This document shows, one piece after another, positions 53,891-64,000 of a stretch of DNA of 64,000 nucleotides. A program made the position numbers and the translations under genes. The first letter of the stretch is position 1; the number at the start of each line of letters is the position of its first letter. The DNA lies in NCBI RefSeq assembly GCF_023159225.1, contig NC_063173.1, positions 11,694,852 through 11,758,851 of the forward strand. The letters are read 5' to 3'. This DNA comes from Perognathus longimembris pacificus. Lineage: Eukaryota > Chordata > Mammalia > Rodentia > Heteromyidae. The notes beneath the pieces are model-generated. The model searched no databases. It was not told where the DNA came from and was given only the letters and a program-made list of their open reading frames with translations.

Positions 53891-55009
53891 AGTTGATGTA
53901 GATTGTTGCTTCTGCTGCCGTTTGCTTTGTGTGTTTTTGATTAATCAATTCTGCTTGCATTGTTACAGTATTCTAGTTGTTATAACTATGTCCTCATATC
54001 TTCTATCCCCCATCTCACCTTTTAACTCTGTCTCCTACATTGCTGTCAGTTTTATTATATATGAGTTCTCTGTGACCTTCTGCATAAGGTCTGGCCACCT
54101 TGTCATGGCATATGTGACAGTAGCTTGCTTAATTACTACCTAGGCATGCCCATGCATCCTTCCTCTTCTGTCAACTCATGTGATTATCTGTGAACTGTAC
54201 ATTCATCCATTTGGTTTTGTTGTTCCCATTGCCTGTTGATGCTCTTCCTGCTCCTTTTTCACCAGACAATTCTGACTACCATTACTTCTGCAGGTTAATT
54301 GCCCTCTGTGATCGCAAAGGATTTCAACTTTCTTTTTATGAATTATTTGAACATAGAGGCTAAGCCTTAATCGTTTTTTTTGTAACTTTGTGCTTTTAGC
54401 TTGTGATGACAAAATTATCAAATGAATATAACTGTTATGTTTAAATGTACCTTTTTTTGTTCTTGGTTAAAAAAAAATCTTATAAGCTCTGTTTTGTAAG
54501 GGTCTATAGAGGTATCTGTTGACCCTGCTTTATACTGTGCAACTTGATGTAGACTATATTTCTATTTATATATAAACTGTAAATGCAGAGATTGGTGGTG
54601 CACCAGGGATCAACAGATTATATTTTAAAGGAGTCAGTGTGCTTTTCTATTTATTTGACTCCTATATAGTTGTGAGTAGGGTACTGTATTGCCAGCTGAA
54701 ATGTGATTGAGGTGTCTCTGTCTCTGTCTTTGTGTGTTCAATTTAAGAGCTTTAATTGTTAGAGTATGCTATGGTGAAAGTAAGCTTTATTGTTTGATGC
54801 AGTTTTTGAAATGAGATGGCTGAGCCACATGTTACCAAAGATTGTTACATAATTCAGTTTTCTAGAAACAAGGATTCTTTTCCCCTTCTTGTTATACAGA
54901 CCAAATGTGAAAGTTCTGAAATTTTTATATGATTTAACTTATTGTTCAAAGACTCTATTCATGGACATTATACACTTTATTGACTCTTTTGGGTCTTTCC
55001 ATACTTTTT
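53891..55009. other. Unique intronic sequence, about 1.1 kb
   Basis: AT-rich intron without a repeat or exon I can recognise. A 102-codon plus-strand frame at 53835-54143 has no known domain. Confidence 0.45.
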
Positions 55010-55178
55010 TTGTGTGTGTGCTGGTCCTGGGGCTTGATCTCAGGCATTGGATGCTGTTCCCGAGCTGCTTCTGCTCAAGGTTAGCCATATGGGCTGGTTT
55101 TGAACTGCAATCCTCAGATCTCAGCCGCTTGAGTAGTTAGGATTACAGGCATGAACCACTGGCACATGGCTTCCATGA
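55010..55178 (-). repeat. 7SL-Geo SINE, internally deleted
   Basis: The tail end (ctggtcctggggcttgatct) and head (cttgagtagttaggattaca) are present; most of the middle is missing. Confidence 0.82.
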
Positions 55179-55293
55179 ATATTCTTAAGAATGTATTTCA
55201 AGCAATAGGGTTATTCTAAGGAAAATACTAATGTACATTTGAAATATCACTGCACAACTCCTTGGTACAATTAACAAACACTTAATAAAAAAT

Positions 55294-55521
55294 GAATGAC
55301 AGGGGCTGGGAATGTGGCTTAGTGGTAGAGTGCTTGCCTTGCATGCATGAAGCTCTGGGTTTGATTCCTTAGTACACATAAACAGAAAAAGCCAGAAGGG
55401 GCACTGTGGCTCAAGTGATAGAGTGGTAGCTTTGGGCAAAAGAAGCTCAGGTCAGTGCCTATGTCCTGAGTTCCAGCCCCAGGGCTGGCTCCCTCCCCTC
55501 CCCCCAAAAAAGAATGACAGG
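55294..55521 (+). repeat. ID-Geo SINE with target duplication
   Basis: Body 55304-55511, flanked by gaatgacagg at 55294-55303 and 55512-55521. The tail is C-rich then A-rich (cccctccccccaaaaaa). Confidence 0.92.
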
Positions 55522-55625
55522 AAATGTAAGACATGCTGTTTTGGGGATGGGATATCAGCAGAATCAGGGAGTGCTAACAAAGAGGGTGACTGAAGATTAA
55601 TATGGTTCAAGTAGTTTGTTTGCAT

Positions 55626-55656
55626 GAGATATATATATATATATATATATACACAA
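55626..55656. repeat. (TA)n microsatellite
   Basis: About 13 TA units, then acaca. Confidence 0.95.
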
Positions 55657-55691
55657 TGTATGCTAACATATAAACAAAAAAAGAACATTAA

Positions 55692-55812
55692 AAAAATGGG
55701 TGTCCTAGTGCATGCCTATAATCCCAGACTGAAGCAGTAGGATGGAGAATTTGAAGGCTGAATAGTGAAACCCCACCTCAAAAAATCCTCTCAAAGAACT
55801 AAAACAAGAACA
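55692..55812 (+). repeat. B1-like SINE
   Basis: tgtcctagtgcatgcctata, aatcccagactgaagcag and gtgaaaccccacctcaaaaa mark a diverged 7SL monomer. Confidence 0.72.
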
Positions 55813-56135
55813 ATGAAAAAAAGTACATTTCATAGAAATGCTTCAGTTTCCCAAGGGGAACTAAGGAATACTTGTTTTGATCCTGCTCACAAACTCAATA
55901 AGCCCATAAATTATACTTAATATAAGCAATGCCAGTTCATCTTTAAGAAGTCTCCATTAGCTAGACATTTCTTTATACCGTTATACCATGGATAAGGGAA
56001 TTTAAAATCATTAATTTTATCTATTCTATACAGGCTATATATAAACACACAATTTTGGTTGCTGTAGTAAAAGAAATACTTGAATTTGACATTCCAGTCA
56101 GCTGTAACATTAACTTCAAAATATCACAAGTCATT
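55813..56135. other. Unique intronic segment
   Basis: No feature is recognised. Confidence 0.4.
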
Positions 56136-56363
56136 ATCTACTTGGGGGCTGGGAATATGGCTTAGTGGCAAGAGTGCTTGCCTCGTATACATGAAGCCCT
56201 GGGTTCAATTCCTTAGTACCACATATATAGAAAAAGCCAGAAATGGTGTTGTGGCTCAAGTGGCAGAGTGCTAGCCTTGAGCAAAAAGAAGCCAGGGACA
56301 GTGCTCAGGCCCTGAGTTCAAGCCCCAGGACTGGCAGAAAACAACATCATCATCATCTACTTG
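56136..56363 (+). repeat. ID-Geo SINE with target duplication
   Basis: Body 56145-56354, flanked by atctacttg at 56136-56144 and 56355-56363. The short tail has become (ATC)n. Confidence 0.92.
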
Positions 56364-56382
56364 TTTTCTCTATCTTATTTTT

Positions 56383-56462
56383 TTGGTACTGGAGATTGAG
56401 CCCAGTGTTTTGTGCCTGCTAAGCATGCACTCTACCATTGAGCTATACATCAGTCCTTCCCA
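56383..56462 (-). repeat. ID-like SINE monomer
   Basis: ggtactggagattgagccca .. catgcactctaccattgagc, minus strand. Confidence 0.72.
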
Positions 56463-57160
56463 ATTTTAAATAGATTGCACTTGAGACTAGACTGGTAGTT
56501 GGCTTTAAAATTGATTCAGCATAAGCAAACAGGTGTTTATGGATACAGAAATAAAGACCAAGATCTGTCTTATGCAGCATTGCAGTTTACAGAATGATTT
56601 AAACTAACATACCTACCTTCATTCAAGCTGTAACAGCCCTGCTGAAAATCTGTATGACACCTTTGTTCATGAGCACATCTTTTAGGGCTCCATAGCATCT
56701 AGAACTGTATATATGTTTTAAAATTTAGTGACAGTTGCAAAGACTGTCTCCTCAAATTTTATTCAAAGCATTTGAAAAATAGTGAAGTGCTAGCCATACA
56801 GGCTTTTCTGCTTGTCTGTTTCCTGCATCTTTGAGAAGCATAAGCTTTTTATTGTGGCAAGCATAATAATAATAAATGTCATATGATTCTTGTTATTGAA
56901 GCCCAGCTTTTTATTTAAAGTTGGAAATTATGTGAGTTACAGTAATCAGAGTTTGTGAGTTATAGTAGCCAAATCAAGCAGTTGTTCAAACACAAATTTA
57001 ATATTACCAATTTATCAACTATTGCTTTTTATAAACAGATATGCATAACATTCAAGCTACATAAGTCTAGATTTGTGAAAAATGAATTAAAGCATGGAAT
57101 TTTTTTGCTTTATACTCTTAGAAAATATGACTGCTGGTTTTTTTTTAAAAAAAATTCTTG
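56463..57160. other. Unique intronic sequence, about 700 bp
   Basis: AT-rich; no feature is recognised. Confidence 0.45.
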
Positions 57161-57161
57161 T

Positions 57162-57350
57162 TAGCCAGGCACTGGTGGCTCATTTCTGTAATCTCAGTTC
57201 AAAACTAGTCTGTGCAGACAAATCTAAGAGATGATCTCCAATTAACTAGAAAAACCTAGAGATATGGCTCAAGTGGTGGAGCCCTAGCATTAAGTAAAAC
57301 AGTCAAATGACAGTGTAAGATACAGAGTTCAAATCCCAGTAATCAGGGGT
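57162..57350 (+). repeat. 7SL-Geo SINE, shortened
   Basis: Head (ccaggcactggtggctcatt), middle (gatctccaattaactagaaa) and tail (ggctcaagtggtggagccct .. gttcaaatcccagtaatc). Confidence 0.82.
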
Positions 57351-57509
57351 GAGAGAGGGGAGGCCATTTAAAATATATCATGTAATGTGGTAAACACATT
57401 AGTAGATGTATCTTCATTATTATGTATATTCAAATATTGAATATATGTATGAAAATTCCTTTGGGGATAAGTAGTACAGATCTTTTCATTTTATCTGATT
57501 TTTTTTTTT
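57351..57509. other. Short unique intronic segment
   Basis: No feature is recognised. Confidence 0.4.
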
Positions 57510-57660
57510 AATTATTGAAAAAGGGTCTTGTTCAGTAGCTCAATCTGGCCTGGAACTCATTGTTTAATCTGTACTTGCCTTGAACTCTTGATTCTCCCTC
57601 CTGCCTCCACAGTACTGGGATTGCACAGGTGTGCCACCATGCCTAGCACCTGATTTTCAG
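57510..57660 (-). repeat. B1-type SINE
   Basis: aaaagggtcttgttcagtag .. gcctccacagtactgggatt .. ccaccatgcctagcacc on the minus strand. Longer than a plain B1, with an extra 'aatctgtacttgccttgaac' segment. Confidence 0.8.
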
Positions 57661-57684
57661 AAATCTTGTAGGTTTAATAAGTTT

Positions 57685-57935
57685 CTTAATTTTTTTTTTG
57701 TCGGTTGTGGGGCTTGAACTCAGGACTTGTGTGCTATCCCTGAGCTTTTTGGTTCAAGGCTAGTGCTCTACCACTTTGATTCATAACAACACATCCAGTT
57801 TTCTGATGTTTAATTACAGGGGGATAAGAGTCTCTCAGACTTTCCTGCCTGGGCTGGCTTTGAACTGTGATCCTCAGATCTCAGCCTCTTGAGTTGCTGG
57901 GATTATAGGCACAAGCCACCCGCATCCAATGATAA
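57685..57935 (-). repeat. 7SL-Geo SINE
   Basis: Complete minus-strand copy from a T run (57690) to aagccacccgcatcca. Confidence 0.86.
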
Positions 57936-58133
57936 ATTTCTTTTTCAGAGTGTCACACTAGATAAGTAGATATGGGAGAAGCCCTGTTTTCAGCTGATGA
58001 CTTTTCAGTGCATTGAAAGATAGATCTTGAAGCAGTCATCTTATTCCAATGTAATTATGAATATTGTTTTTCCTTCTAAAATGTGAGTTTAAATGTATAA
58101 GTTGTTTCTTTCCTTCCTTTCTCTTTCTTTTTT

Positions 58134-58310
58134 CCAATGCTGTAGGTTGAACACCTTCAGCCTGAAAATCTGAAATTATCTGCTAAAAAAGATTTGGATT
58201 TTGGAGCATTTTTGTCTATGTAAATATCCTAAAACAAAACAAAAAAAAACCTTCTGAAATCTGAAGTACTTAATAGTCCCATGCATTTTGGATATGGGAA
58301 TTGAAATACT
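58134..58310. repeat. Possible old MER-type transposon remnant
   Basis: gttgaacaccttcagcctga .. gatttggattttggagcatt .. gcattttggatatgggaatt resembles an ancient mammalian repeat whose inverted ends contain 'aaaatccgaaat'. I cannot name the family with certainty. Confidence 0.4.
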
Positions 58311-58438
58311 GAGTTGAAGTCAAAGCTGAATACTAATACTGAATACTAATTCAGTGTTCATAACTTCAGCTGTTTGAGAAGAGGGGAGGAGTTCTCACTT
58401 TTTCTACTTGTCTTAACAATTGAGATGACCTTTTAAAA

Positions 58439-58667
58439 AATTCATTGTGGCGGGGCTGGGGATATGGCCTAGTGGCGAGAGTGCTTGCCTCCTATACATG
58501 AAGCCCTGGGTTCATTCCCCAGCACCACATATATAGAAAACAGCCAGAAGTGGCGCTGTGGCTCAAGTGGCAGAGTGCTAGCCTTGAGCGGGAAGAAGCC
58601 AGGAACAGTGCTCAGGCCCTGAGTCCAAGCCCCAGGACTGGAAAAACAAAACAAAAATTCATTGTGG
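58439..58667 (+). repeat. ID-Geo SINE with 12-bp target duplication
   Basis: Body 58451-58655, flanked by aattcattgtgg at 58439-58450 and 58656-58667. Confidence 0.95.
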
Positions 58668-58748
58668 CTAGAGATGTCATTCAGCAGTAGAGTGCTGAAG
58701 CATGTGAAAGGCACTGAGTTTGATATCCTGCACTACAAAAAAAAAGTC
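58662..58748 (+). repeat. ID-like SINE monomer
   Basis: gctagagatgtcattcagca .. gagtttgatatcctgcac plus an A run. The neighbouring ID-Geo inserted at its 5' edge. Confidence 0.7.
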
Positions 58749-58799
58749 ATTAATGATCTCTGTATTTGGGCTTCCTATATGTACTCTGTTGAATGGAAT

Positions 58800-58930
58800 C
58801 TGGGCCTTCTTTTATTTTTTTAATTTGAAACAAGGTCTCATTATATAGCCCAGGCTAGTCTCAAACACTATCCTTCTACCTCAGCCTCCTGAGTGCTGGG
58901 ATTACAGGCGTGTACCACCATGCCCAGTGT
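58800..58930 (-). repeat. B1 SINE
   Basis: Well-preserved minus-strand B1 (caaggtctcattatatagcc, cctcctgagtgctgggatta, gtaccaccatgcccag). Confidence 0.9.
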
Positions 58931-59130
58931 GTTTTCCTTTTCTGAGACTTCTACTAATTTCCCTCCCTGGAACTTCACATTCTCACCCAGATTCTCAATT
59001 AGTGTCATGCTCAACTTGTTAGTATTAATTCACTCATTAAAAGAGGGTATATAACTTCTACTTAATATAAATAAGTTAGTAGTCATGTGTTTTTGACTTT
59101 GAAGTAAGTAAAAACAAAATACAACATGTT

Positions 59131-59445
59131 GCAGGTGCTGGTGGTATATGCCTATAATCCTAGCTAATCAGGAGGATGAGGATCAGAGTTCCAAGCCAGC
59201 CTGGGCAGAAAGTCCCTGAGAATCATATCCAATTAACCTCCAGAAAATGGGAAGTGATGCTATGCTTAAAGTGGTAGAGGGCCAGCCTTGAGTCGAAAAG
59301 TAAGGGACAGTGCTCAGGCCCCAAGTTCAAGTCCTATGACCAACAAGAACAAAAAAAGGGTAGTGTGATCCTGTAATCCTAGCTCCGGAATAGCACCCAG
59401 GCCCTGAGTTTAAGCCCCACAACCGAAAGACAAAAACAAAACAAA
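59131..59445 (+). repeat. 7SL-Geo SINE plus a deleted second copy
   Basis: A complete plus-strand copy at 59131-59347 is followed by a strongly deleted one at about 59358-59440, in which a short head piece (ctgtaatcctagctccgg) is joined directly to the tail end (caggccctgagtttaagccc). Confidence 0.82.
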
Positions 59446-59760
59446 ACACAACATATTATGACATAAACAGAAGAGCTTTATGCTGAATATGACAAGTTCC
59501 TCACTCTGTTTCTTTTCTGGAATTGTGAGTGGAGGATATTAGTTGTGATACAGCTGTTTTCTTTGCTTTCCTCCCCTTCATTTCTTTTAGGGATACATTT
59601 GGATGCTGACATGTTGGGAGTATGAGAAGGAAAGATAACTTATTTGTTATTAGAACATTCCATTCTTTGGGGAGATTTTATACTGATGCATTTCCTGTTG
59701 ATGTTTGCTGCCAGCAGTAGACAAGCACAGTTTACTTTCTTTTTAGCTTATTTATTTTTT
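59446..59760. other. Unique intronic segment
   Basis: No feature is recognised. Confidence 0.4.
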
Positions 59761-59996
59761 TCCTCTTTGCTCTCGGGCTGGGAATATGGCCTAGTGGCAA
59801 GAGTGCTTGCCTCCCATACATGAAGCCCTGGGTTCAGTTCCCAAGCACCACATATACAGAAAACAGCCAGAAGTGGCGCTGTGGCTCAAGTGGCAGAGTG
59901 CTAGCCTTGAACAAAAAGAAGCCAGAGACAGTGCTCAGGCCCTGAGTCCAGGGCTCAGGACTGCAAAAAAAAGACGTTCTCCTCTTGGCTCTCTAG
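59761..59996 (+). repeat. ID-Geo SINE
   Basis: Plus-strand copy, body about 59775-59981, with near-identical cctctttgctctc / cctcttggctctc as probable target duplications. Confidence 0.9.
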
Positions 59997-60311
59997 GCCT
60001 CTTACCAATTATGTTTCTCAATACTAGAACCTATGCATTTTTTGTTAGTATTGTTTATTATTATGTTGTGAATCAGAAAGATTCTTTGCCGAGACTCAGA
60101 ATATAAAGAACCTTCTTAGCAGATATCTTTAGGAGCTTATTATATAGTATGAAAAAGTTATAGACTTTTAGAATCTGGTAGATATTTTATGTTTGATTAT
60201 TTTATAGATGAAGGTGGAAACTGAAGCATAGATAGATGAAGTAAATAATTTTGGCAAGGACTCTAAGCTGTTGTACTGTCTTTATCTGTGTCTCCCAAGC
60301 TGTGTGTTTGT

Positions 60312-60472
60312 ATTGGGGGCCTGAAGTCAGGGCCTCTTGCTCTGCTTTTTCTATCATGGCAGGTGCTTTGTCACTTGAGACATACCAGCTTTGACATTTT
60401 GCTAGTTTACTGGAGATAAGAGTCTTAAGGATTTGTGTGCCTGGGCTTGCTCTGAACCTCTATCCACAGCCC
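60312..60472 (-). repeat. 7SL-Geo SINE, partial and diverged
   Basis: The tail module and middle (gtttactggagataagagtc) are recognisable on the minus strand; the head is cut off. Confidence 0.65.
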
Positions 60473-60553
60473 TAGGACTTCCCAAGATTTTAACCAAGAA
60501 ATTCATCATGGATCCTCTTTTAAAGTATTTTGTTATCAAAATATGCATTATTA

Positions 60554-60756
60554 GGGCTGGGAATTTGGCTTAGTAGTAGAGTGCTTACCTTGCATGCATG
60601 AAGCCCTGGGTTTGATTCCTCAGTACCACATACATAGAAAAAGCTGGAAGTGGCACTGTGGCTCAAGAGGTAGAGCACTAGCCTTGGGCAAAAGAAGCTC
60701 AAGGACAGTGCCAGGCTTTGAGTTCAAGCCCCAGGACTAGAAAAAAAAAAAAAAAG
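60554..60756 (+). repeat. ID-Geo SINE
   Basis: Complete plus-strand copy with a 15-A tail. Confidence 0.92.
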
Positions 60757-60762
60757 ATTATC

Positions 60763-61440
60763 AGCTTCTTGCTGGTGGCTTTTGCCTGTAATCCTAGCTA
60801 CTTGGTAGGCTGAGATAGGATCAAGGTTCAAGGCTACCCATGCAGAAGAGTTTGTGAGACCTCTATTAATCCACAGCTGGGTGTGGTGGTACATTCTTCT
60901 CATACTAAGCTATGTGGGAGGCTGAGATTGGGAGAACTGCAGTTCCAGGTCGGCCTGGGCAGAAAAATCTTCCAAGACTGTATTTCAGCCAACAAAAACT
61001 GGTTGTTGGTGGTGTACACTGCTCATCCCATCAATGACTGGAAGCCTGAAATAGGTGAATTGCAGTCCAGGTGTATGCCCAGGCAGGAAATGAAATGCTG
61101 TCTAAAAAATAACTTCTGCAAAAAAAGAGGGTGGGAAGCTGGGTGCCTGTGGCTCATGCCTGTAATCCTAGCTATTTAGGAGACTGAGATTTTAAGATCA
61201 AGGTTCAAAGCCAACTCGGGCAGGAAAGTCTGTGTCACTCTTTTCTCCAACTAACCACCAGAAAACTGGAAGTAGTGCTGTGGCTCAAAGTGGTAGAGCC
61301 ATAGCCTTGAGCTCAAGAGCTCAGGGACAGTGCCCAGACCCAGAGTTCAAGCCCATGACTGACAAAAAAAAAAAAAAAAGAGGGGGAGGGGACTAGCATG
61401 TGTGAGGCCCTGTGTTCAAATCCCAGTACTGTCAAGGGGG
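60763..61440 (+). repeat. Cluster of plus-strand 7SL-headed SINEs and an ID remnant
   Basis: Head-only copy at 60763-60875. A diverged 7SL-headed region follows at 60876-61130, with a second head-like start near 61004. A complete 7SL-Geo copy lies at 61136-61379, and an ID-like piece (gactagcatgtgtgaggccc .. ttcaaatcccagtac) at 61390-61435. All have the same orientation as FCHSD2. Confidence 0.75.
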
Positions 61441-61764
61441 AGAAAAAGAGTCAGAAGAGTGTAACTGAAAGTGACCAGTTTATGTACCAGTTTGTTTTAT
61501 CTTTTTTTTTTTTTTTAAATCATGCATGAGAGTTTTAGATACAAAGAATCTTATTATAAGTTTAAAAGCATTTTGGGCAAGTATAAATAAAAATTGTGCG
61601 ATAAGGTAATATATCACTTCAACTAGCAGTATGGTTTCTTAGTGGGACATAAAATTGTGTCATGAAAACTGTAAGTTGCATATCCAGTTAATGGACTCAG
61701 AATTTTTCCTTCATTCTCTAATCATTATTGCTTTCCAGTTAGTATTCTTCTAGATTAAAACTAA
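61441..61764. other. Unique intronic segment
   Basis: AT-rich, with a T run at 61503-61516. No feature is recognised. Confidence 0.4.
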
Positions 61765-61765
61765 A

Positions 61766-61990
61766 GATTGAATCAGGTGCTGGTGGTTCAAACCTAACTA
61801 CTTAGGAAGCTGAGATCTGAGAATCATCATTTAAGCCAGCCTGGGCAGAAAATTTCTTGAAACTGATCTCCAATAACTAGCAAAAAGCTGGTAATGTAGT
61901 TGTGGCTCAAGTGATAGAGAACTTGTGGCTCAAGTGATAGAAAAAGCTGAGAACATGAGGCCTGGAGTTAAGTCCTAGTACTGGTTCACA
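61766..61990 (+). repeat. 7SL-Geo SINE with small duplication
   Basis: Plus-strand copy in which 'gtggctcaagtgatagaaa/gaaactt' occurs twice (61898-61920 and 61924-61945). Confidence 0.82.
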
Positions 61991-62037
61991 CACATACATA
62001 TTTACATACACAAGCACACACACAAATGACCTGAACA

Positions 62038-62229
62038 GTCATCTAAATCTTTTTTTTTTGGCCAGTCCTGGGCCTTGTACTCAGGACCTGACCACTCTCC
62101 CTGGCTTCCTTTTGCTCAAAGCTAGCACTCTACCACTTGAGCCACAGCGCCACTTCTGGCCATTTTCTATATATGTGGTGCTGAGGAATCAAACTCAGGG
62201 CCATATTCCCAGCCTGTCATCTAAATCTT
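62038..62229 (-). repeat. ID-Geo SINE with target duplication and head deletion
   Basis: Flanked by gtcatctaaatctt at 62038-62051 and 62216-62229. The ID half lacks about 40 bp between 'caaactcaggg' and 'ccatattcccagcc'. Confidence 0.92.
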
Positions 62230-62247
62230 GGGAGGGAGATTTGTTTG

Positions 62248-62315
62248 TTTTGTGGTACTAGAGATCGAACTCTGGGCCTCAAGTTTGCTACGCAGACATC
62301 TACCAGAAAGGGAAT
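62248..62315 (-). repeat. ID-like SINE remnant
   Basis: ttgtggtactagagatcgaa .. cttctaccag-like end, minus strand. Confidence 0.6.
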
Positions 62316-62466
62316 TTAAATGATTTTAAAACTGAAGCTGTAAGGAAAAAGATCAAATAAAACCATACTTAGTGTTTCTTTGGAGAGAGGCAAAAAATGA
62401 TTAAAAAGTTGTAACCATTAATAAAAGATAACATGGAATTTCATCTGACTAAATGAATTTAAAATT

Positions 62467-62536
62467 TAAATATGTTCTTCTCGGGTTGGGAATATGGCCT
62501 AGTGGCAAGAGAGCTTGCCTCATAAATATGTTCTTC
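62467..62536 (+). repeat. Tailless 42-bp SINE 5' fragment with 14-bp target duplications
   Basis: The insert 62481-62522 is the first ~40 bases of the ID-Geo left half (gggttgggaatatggcctag, then tggcaagagagcttgcct) and nothing else: no right half and no poly(A). It is flanked by perfect taaatatgttcttc at 62467-62480 and 62523-62536. The 3' truncation falls where the anticodon loop of the tRNA-like fold would be. This is the structure described for 'tailless retropseudogenes' of tRNA-related RNAs. Confidence 0.9.
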
Positions 62537-62860
62537 CTTATTATGGCCAGTTATAGAGGGAAAAGACTAAGAAGATATAAGCTAGGCAAAGGATGAAATG
62601 TAGTATGAGAAAGTCTTAATAAAATAGACTTCTTTTTGTCATGATCACTGCTTATTGAATTGAGTCAACGTCTTAATACTACCTCTTCCTATTGCTTATA
62701 AGCCATTGCTCTTAAGTCCTTATGTGACCTTAAAATTTAAATAGTTGTTTAGATTTTAAATGGGGTAGTTATTGTAGTCTACTGCAAGTAAAGTTATTTT
62801 TATGATTTGCAGACTTGACTGGAGAATACTCTCCCATCTCAATTGGTATTAAACTCAAGC
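62537..62860. other. Unique intronic segment
   Basis: No feature is recognised. Confidence 0.4.
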
Positions 62861-62867
62861 TAGTAAA

Positions 62868-62965
62868 GTTAATTGGATGTAGTGGCACAAGCCCACTAAT
62901 TCCAGCACTTGGGGCTATATAGCAAGATCCCATCTCAGAAACAAAAACAAATGTTGAATATTTTC
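62868..62965 (+). repeat. B1-like SINE
   Basis: ggatgtagtggcacaagccc, aattccagcacttgg and tatagcaagatcccatctca. The middle is deleted. Confidence 0.75.
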
Positions 62966-63159
62966 TGTTTGGACTTTTCCTTGACCTGGTTTTTAGCCAC
63001 ACCTAGAAACTTATATATGAGAGATAGCGAAAGTGATCTGGTGTGATAGGGTGAGGTTATATACTGGCATTGCTATCCTAAGCATTGCTTAGGAGCTTAT
63101 TACCAGGTTACAAATCCTACTGCTTAGTCTTTTATTAATGCATGAATTTGGATACAAGT

Positions 63160-63315
63160 AATTTAAACTTCACTGAACTTTATGTTTCTTATCTGTAAAG
63201 TGGTAATTGTAGTACCTTGTGGGGTTATTTTAATAATTAAACAAAGTAATGCATATAAAATATCTCTTGCATAGTGTGTAGAATGTAATAGATGTTCTAC
63301 AAATGCATATGGACT
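63160..63315 (-). repeat. MIR
   Basis: Minus-strand MIR signature: tgtttcttatctgtaaagtg, ataattaaacaaagtaatgc and ttgcatagtgtgtagaatg. Confidence 0.75.
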
Positions 63316-63790
63316 ATAATTTTGTTAAGTAATTGAGAACATTAATTCAGAAATTATGGTCTGTGATTTATCTTCCAAAGAGTTAACCTGAGGTTGAGAT
63401 CTGTAATTGGCTGAAGATAGACACTTCCTGTGATGCAAAAGCATCTCTTTCCTCAAAGCCAATGGTCCAGGTGTCTATTTCATCTTTCTGTGATTGGTAA
63501 TGATGCTCTTCATCATTGCTGATGGCTTTTGCGGCTTCAGTAATCACATTTTTTTATAAGATCATTTGAGGTGGAAGAAGAAGAAAGAAGGAAATTTTTT
63601 CCTGTATAGCTATTATCCTTCTTTCTTTCTATTAGGGAAGATAGTTTTGGTCAGTCTTTTTTTTTTTTAAATGGTAAAAATGGTCAGTCTTAATAGAGTT
63701 AACTTGATAGTTCTATTGGTCAACCTTGTTTCATATACAATGCATGCCTTATGTAAAGGAGACTGAGAATGTGATTATCTTCTTGGAAGT
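63316..63790. other. Unique intronic segment
   Basis: Holds a 54-codon stop-free stretch without an ATG on the minus strand (63384-63546), discussed under findings. Otherwise no feature is recognised. Confidence 0.4.
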
Positions 63791-63796
63791 TGATCT

Positions 63797-64000
63797 TTTT
63801 TTTTTTTTTTTTTGCCAGTCCTTCGTCTTGGACTCAGGGCCTGAGTACCTCCCTGGCTTCTTTTTGCTCAAGGCTAGCACTCTGCCACTTGAACTACAGC
63901 GCCACTTCTGGCTGTTTTCTGTACATGTGGTACTGGGGGATTGAATCCAGGGCTTCATGTATACAAGGCAAGCATTTTTGCCACTAGGCATATCATATCC
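63797..64000 (-). repeat. ID-Geo SINE at the right edge
   Basis: Minus-strand copy starting with a 17-T run. The ID head is cut or ends at the window edge. Confidence 0.9.

Larger units (their letters stand above)
51851..64000 (+). other. FCHSD2: FCHSD2 intron 2 (5' part)
   Basis: At least 12.15 kb of intron. It is AT-rich and contains SINEs in both orientations, MIR, B1 and ID copies. I looked for the next F-BAR exon (expected to continue TFSQKKAAIE) and did not find it, so the acceptor lies beyond the window. Confidence 0.85.

Noticed and set aside
51851..64000. Search for FCHSD2 exon 3
   Set aside because: No sequence able to encode the expected continuation of the F-BAR domain with flanking splice sites was found before the right edge.

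Overview
This is a mammalian (rodent) nuclear window. It has interrupted exons with GT-AG introns, a CpG-island promoter, L1 and ERV fragments, MIRs, microsatellites and a very high SINE load. The dominant SINE is a dimer: a tRNA-Ala/ID-like left half joined to a right half with no match to common rodent SINEs. That matches the published IDL-Geo SINE of the rodent superfamily Geomyoidea (kangaroo rats, pocket mice, pocket gophers), so I infer a geomyoid rodent. Below, 'ID-Geo' is this dimer, '7SL-Geo' is a second family with a B1/7SL-like head and a related tail, 'ID' is a monomer, and 'B1-ID' is a B1 head followed by an ID-like half.

The one functional gene I can support is the 5' end of FCHSD2 (F-BAR and double SH3 domain protein) on the + strand. 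A CpG island lies at about 49.04-50.88 kb. Coding exon 1 is 50030-50050 (MQPPPRK), intron 1 is 1.7 kb, exon 2 is 51753-51850, and intron 2 runs off the right edge. In human the 5' neighbour of FCHSD2 is P2RY2. No P2RY2-like reading frame is present in the 49 kb upstream, so the left three quarters reads as intergenic DNA.

Left to right: 0-1.4 kb is the 5' end of a minus-strand gammaretrovirus-like ERV (LTR, tRNA-Pro primer site, leader with a tandem repeat, broken gag start) that runs off the left edge. 1.45-2.16 kb is a dead CSTF3 copy that appears to derive from the short, intronically polyadenylated isoform. Solo LTRs lie at about 6.5, 9.85, 30.6 (same family as the 1.1 kb LTR) and 46.6 kb. 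A 5'-truncated L1 lies at 18.27-18.96 kb and an older L1 3' region at 20.4-21.5 kb. A dead CASP3 retrocopy lies at 33.7-34.9 kb. SINEs fill much of the rest, often nested, except for a nearly SINE-free zone around the FCHSD2 promoter (47.6-52.5 kb).

I see no undescribed multi-gene system. The most unusual items are a tailless 42-bp SINE fragment with perfect target-site duplications at 62.5 kb, the CSTF3 copy with retained intron-like sequence, an upstream ORF overlapping the FCHSD2 start codon, tRNA-like boxes in the SINE right half, and paired G-quadruplex motifs around exon 1. Repeat boundaries are read by eye and are usually good to about 10 bp, except where target-site duplications fix them exactly.
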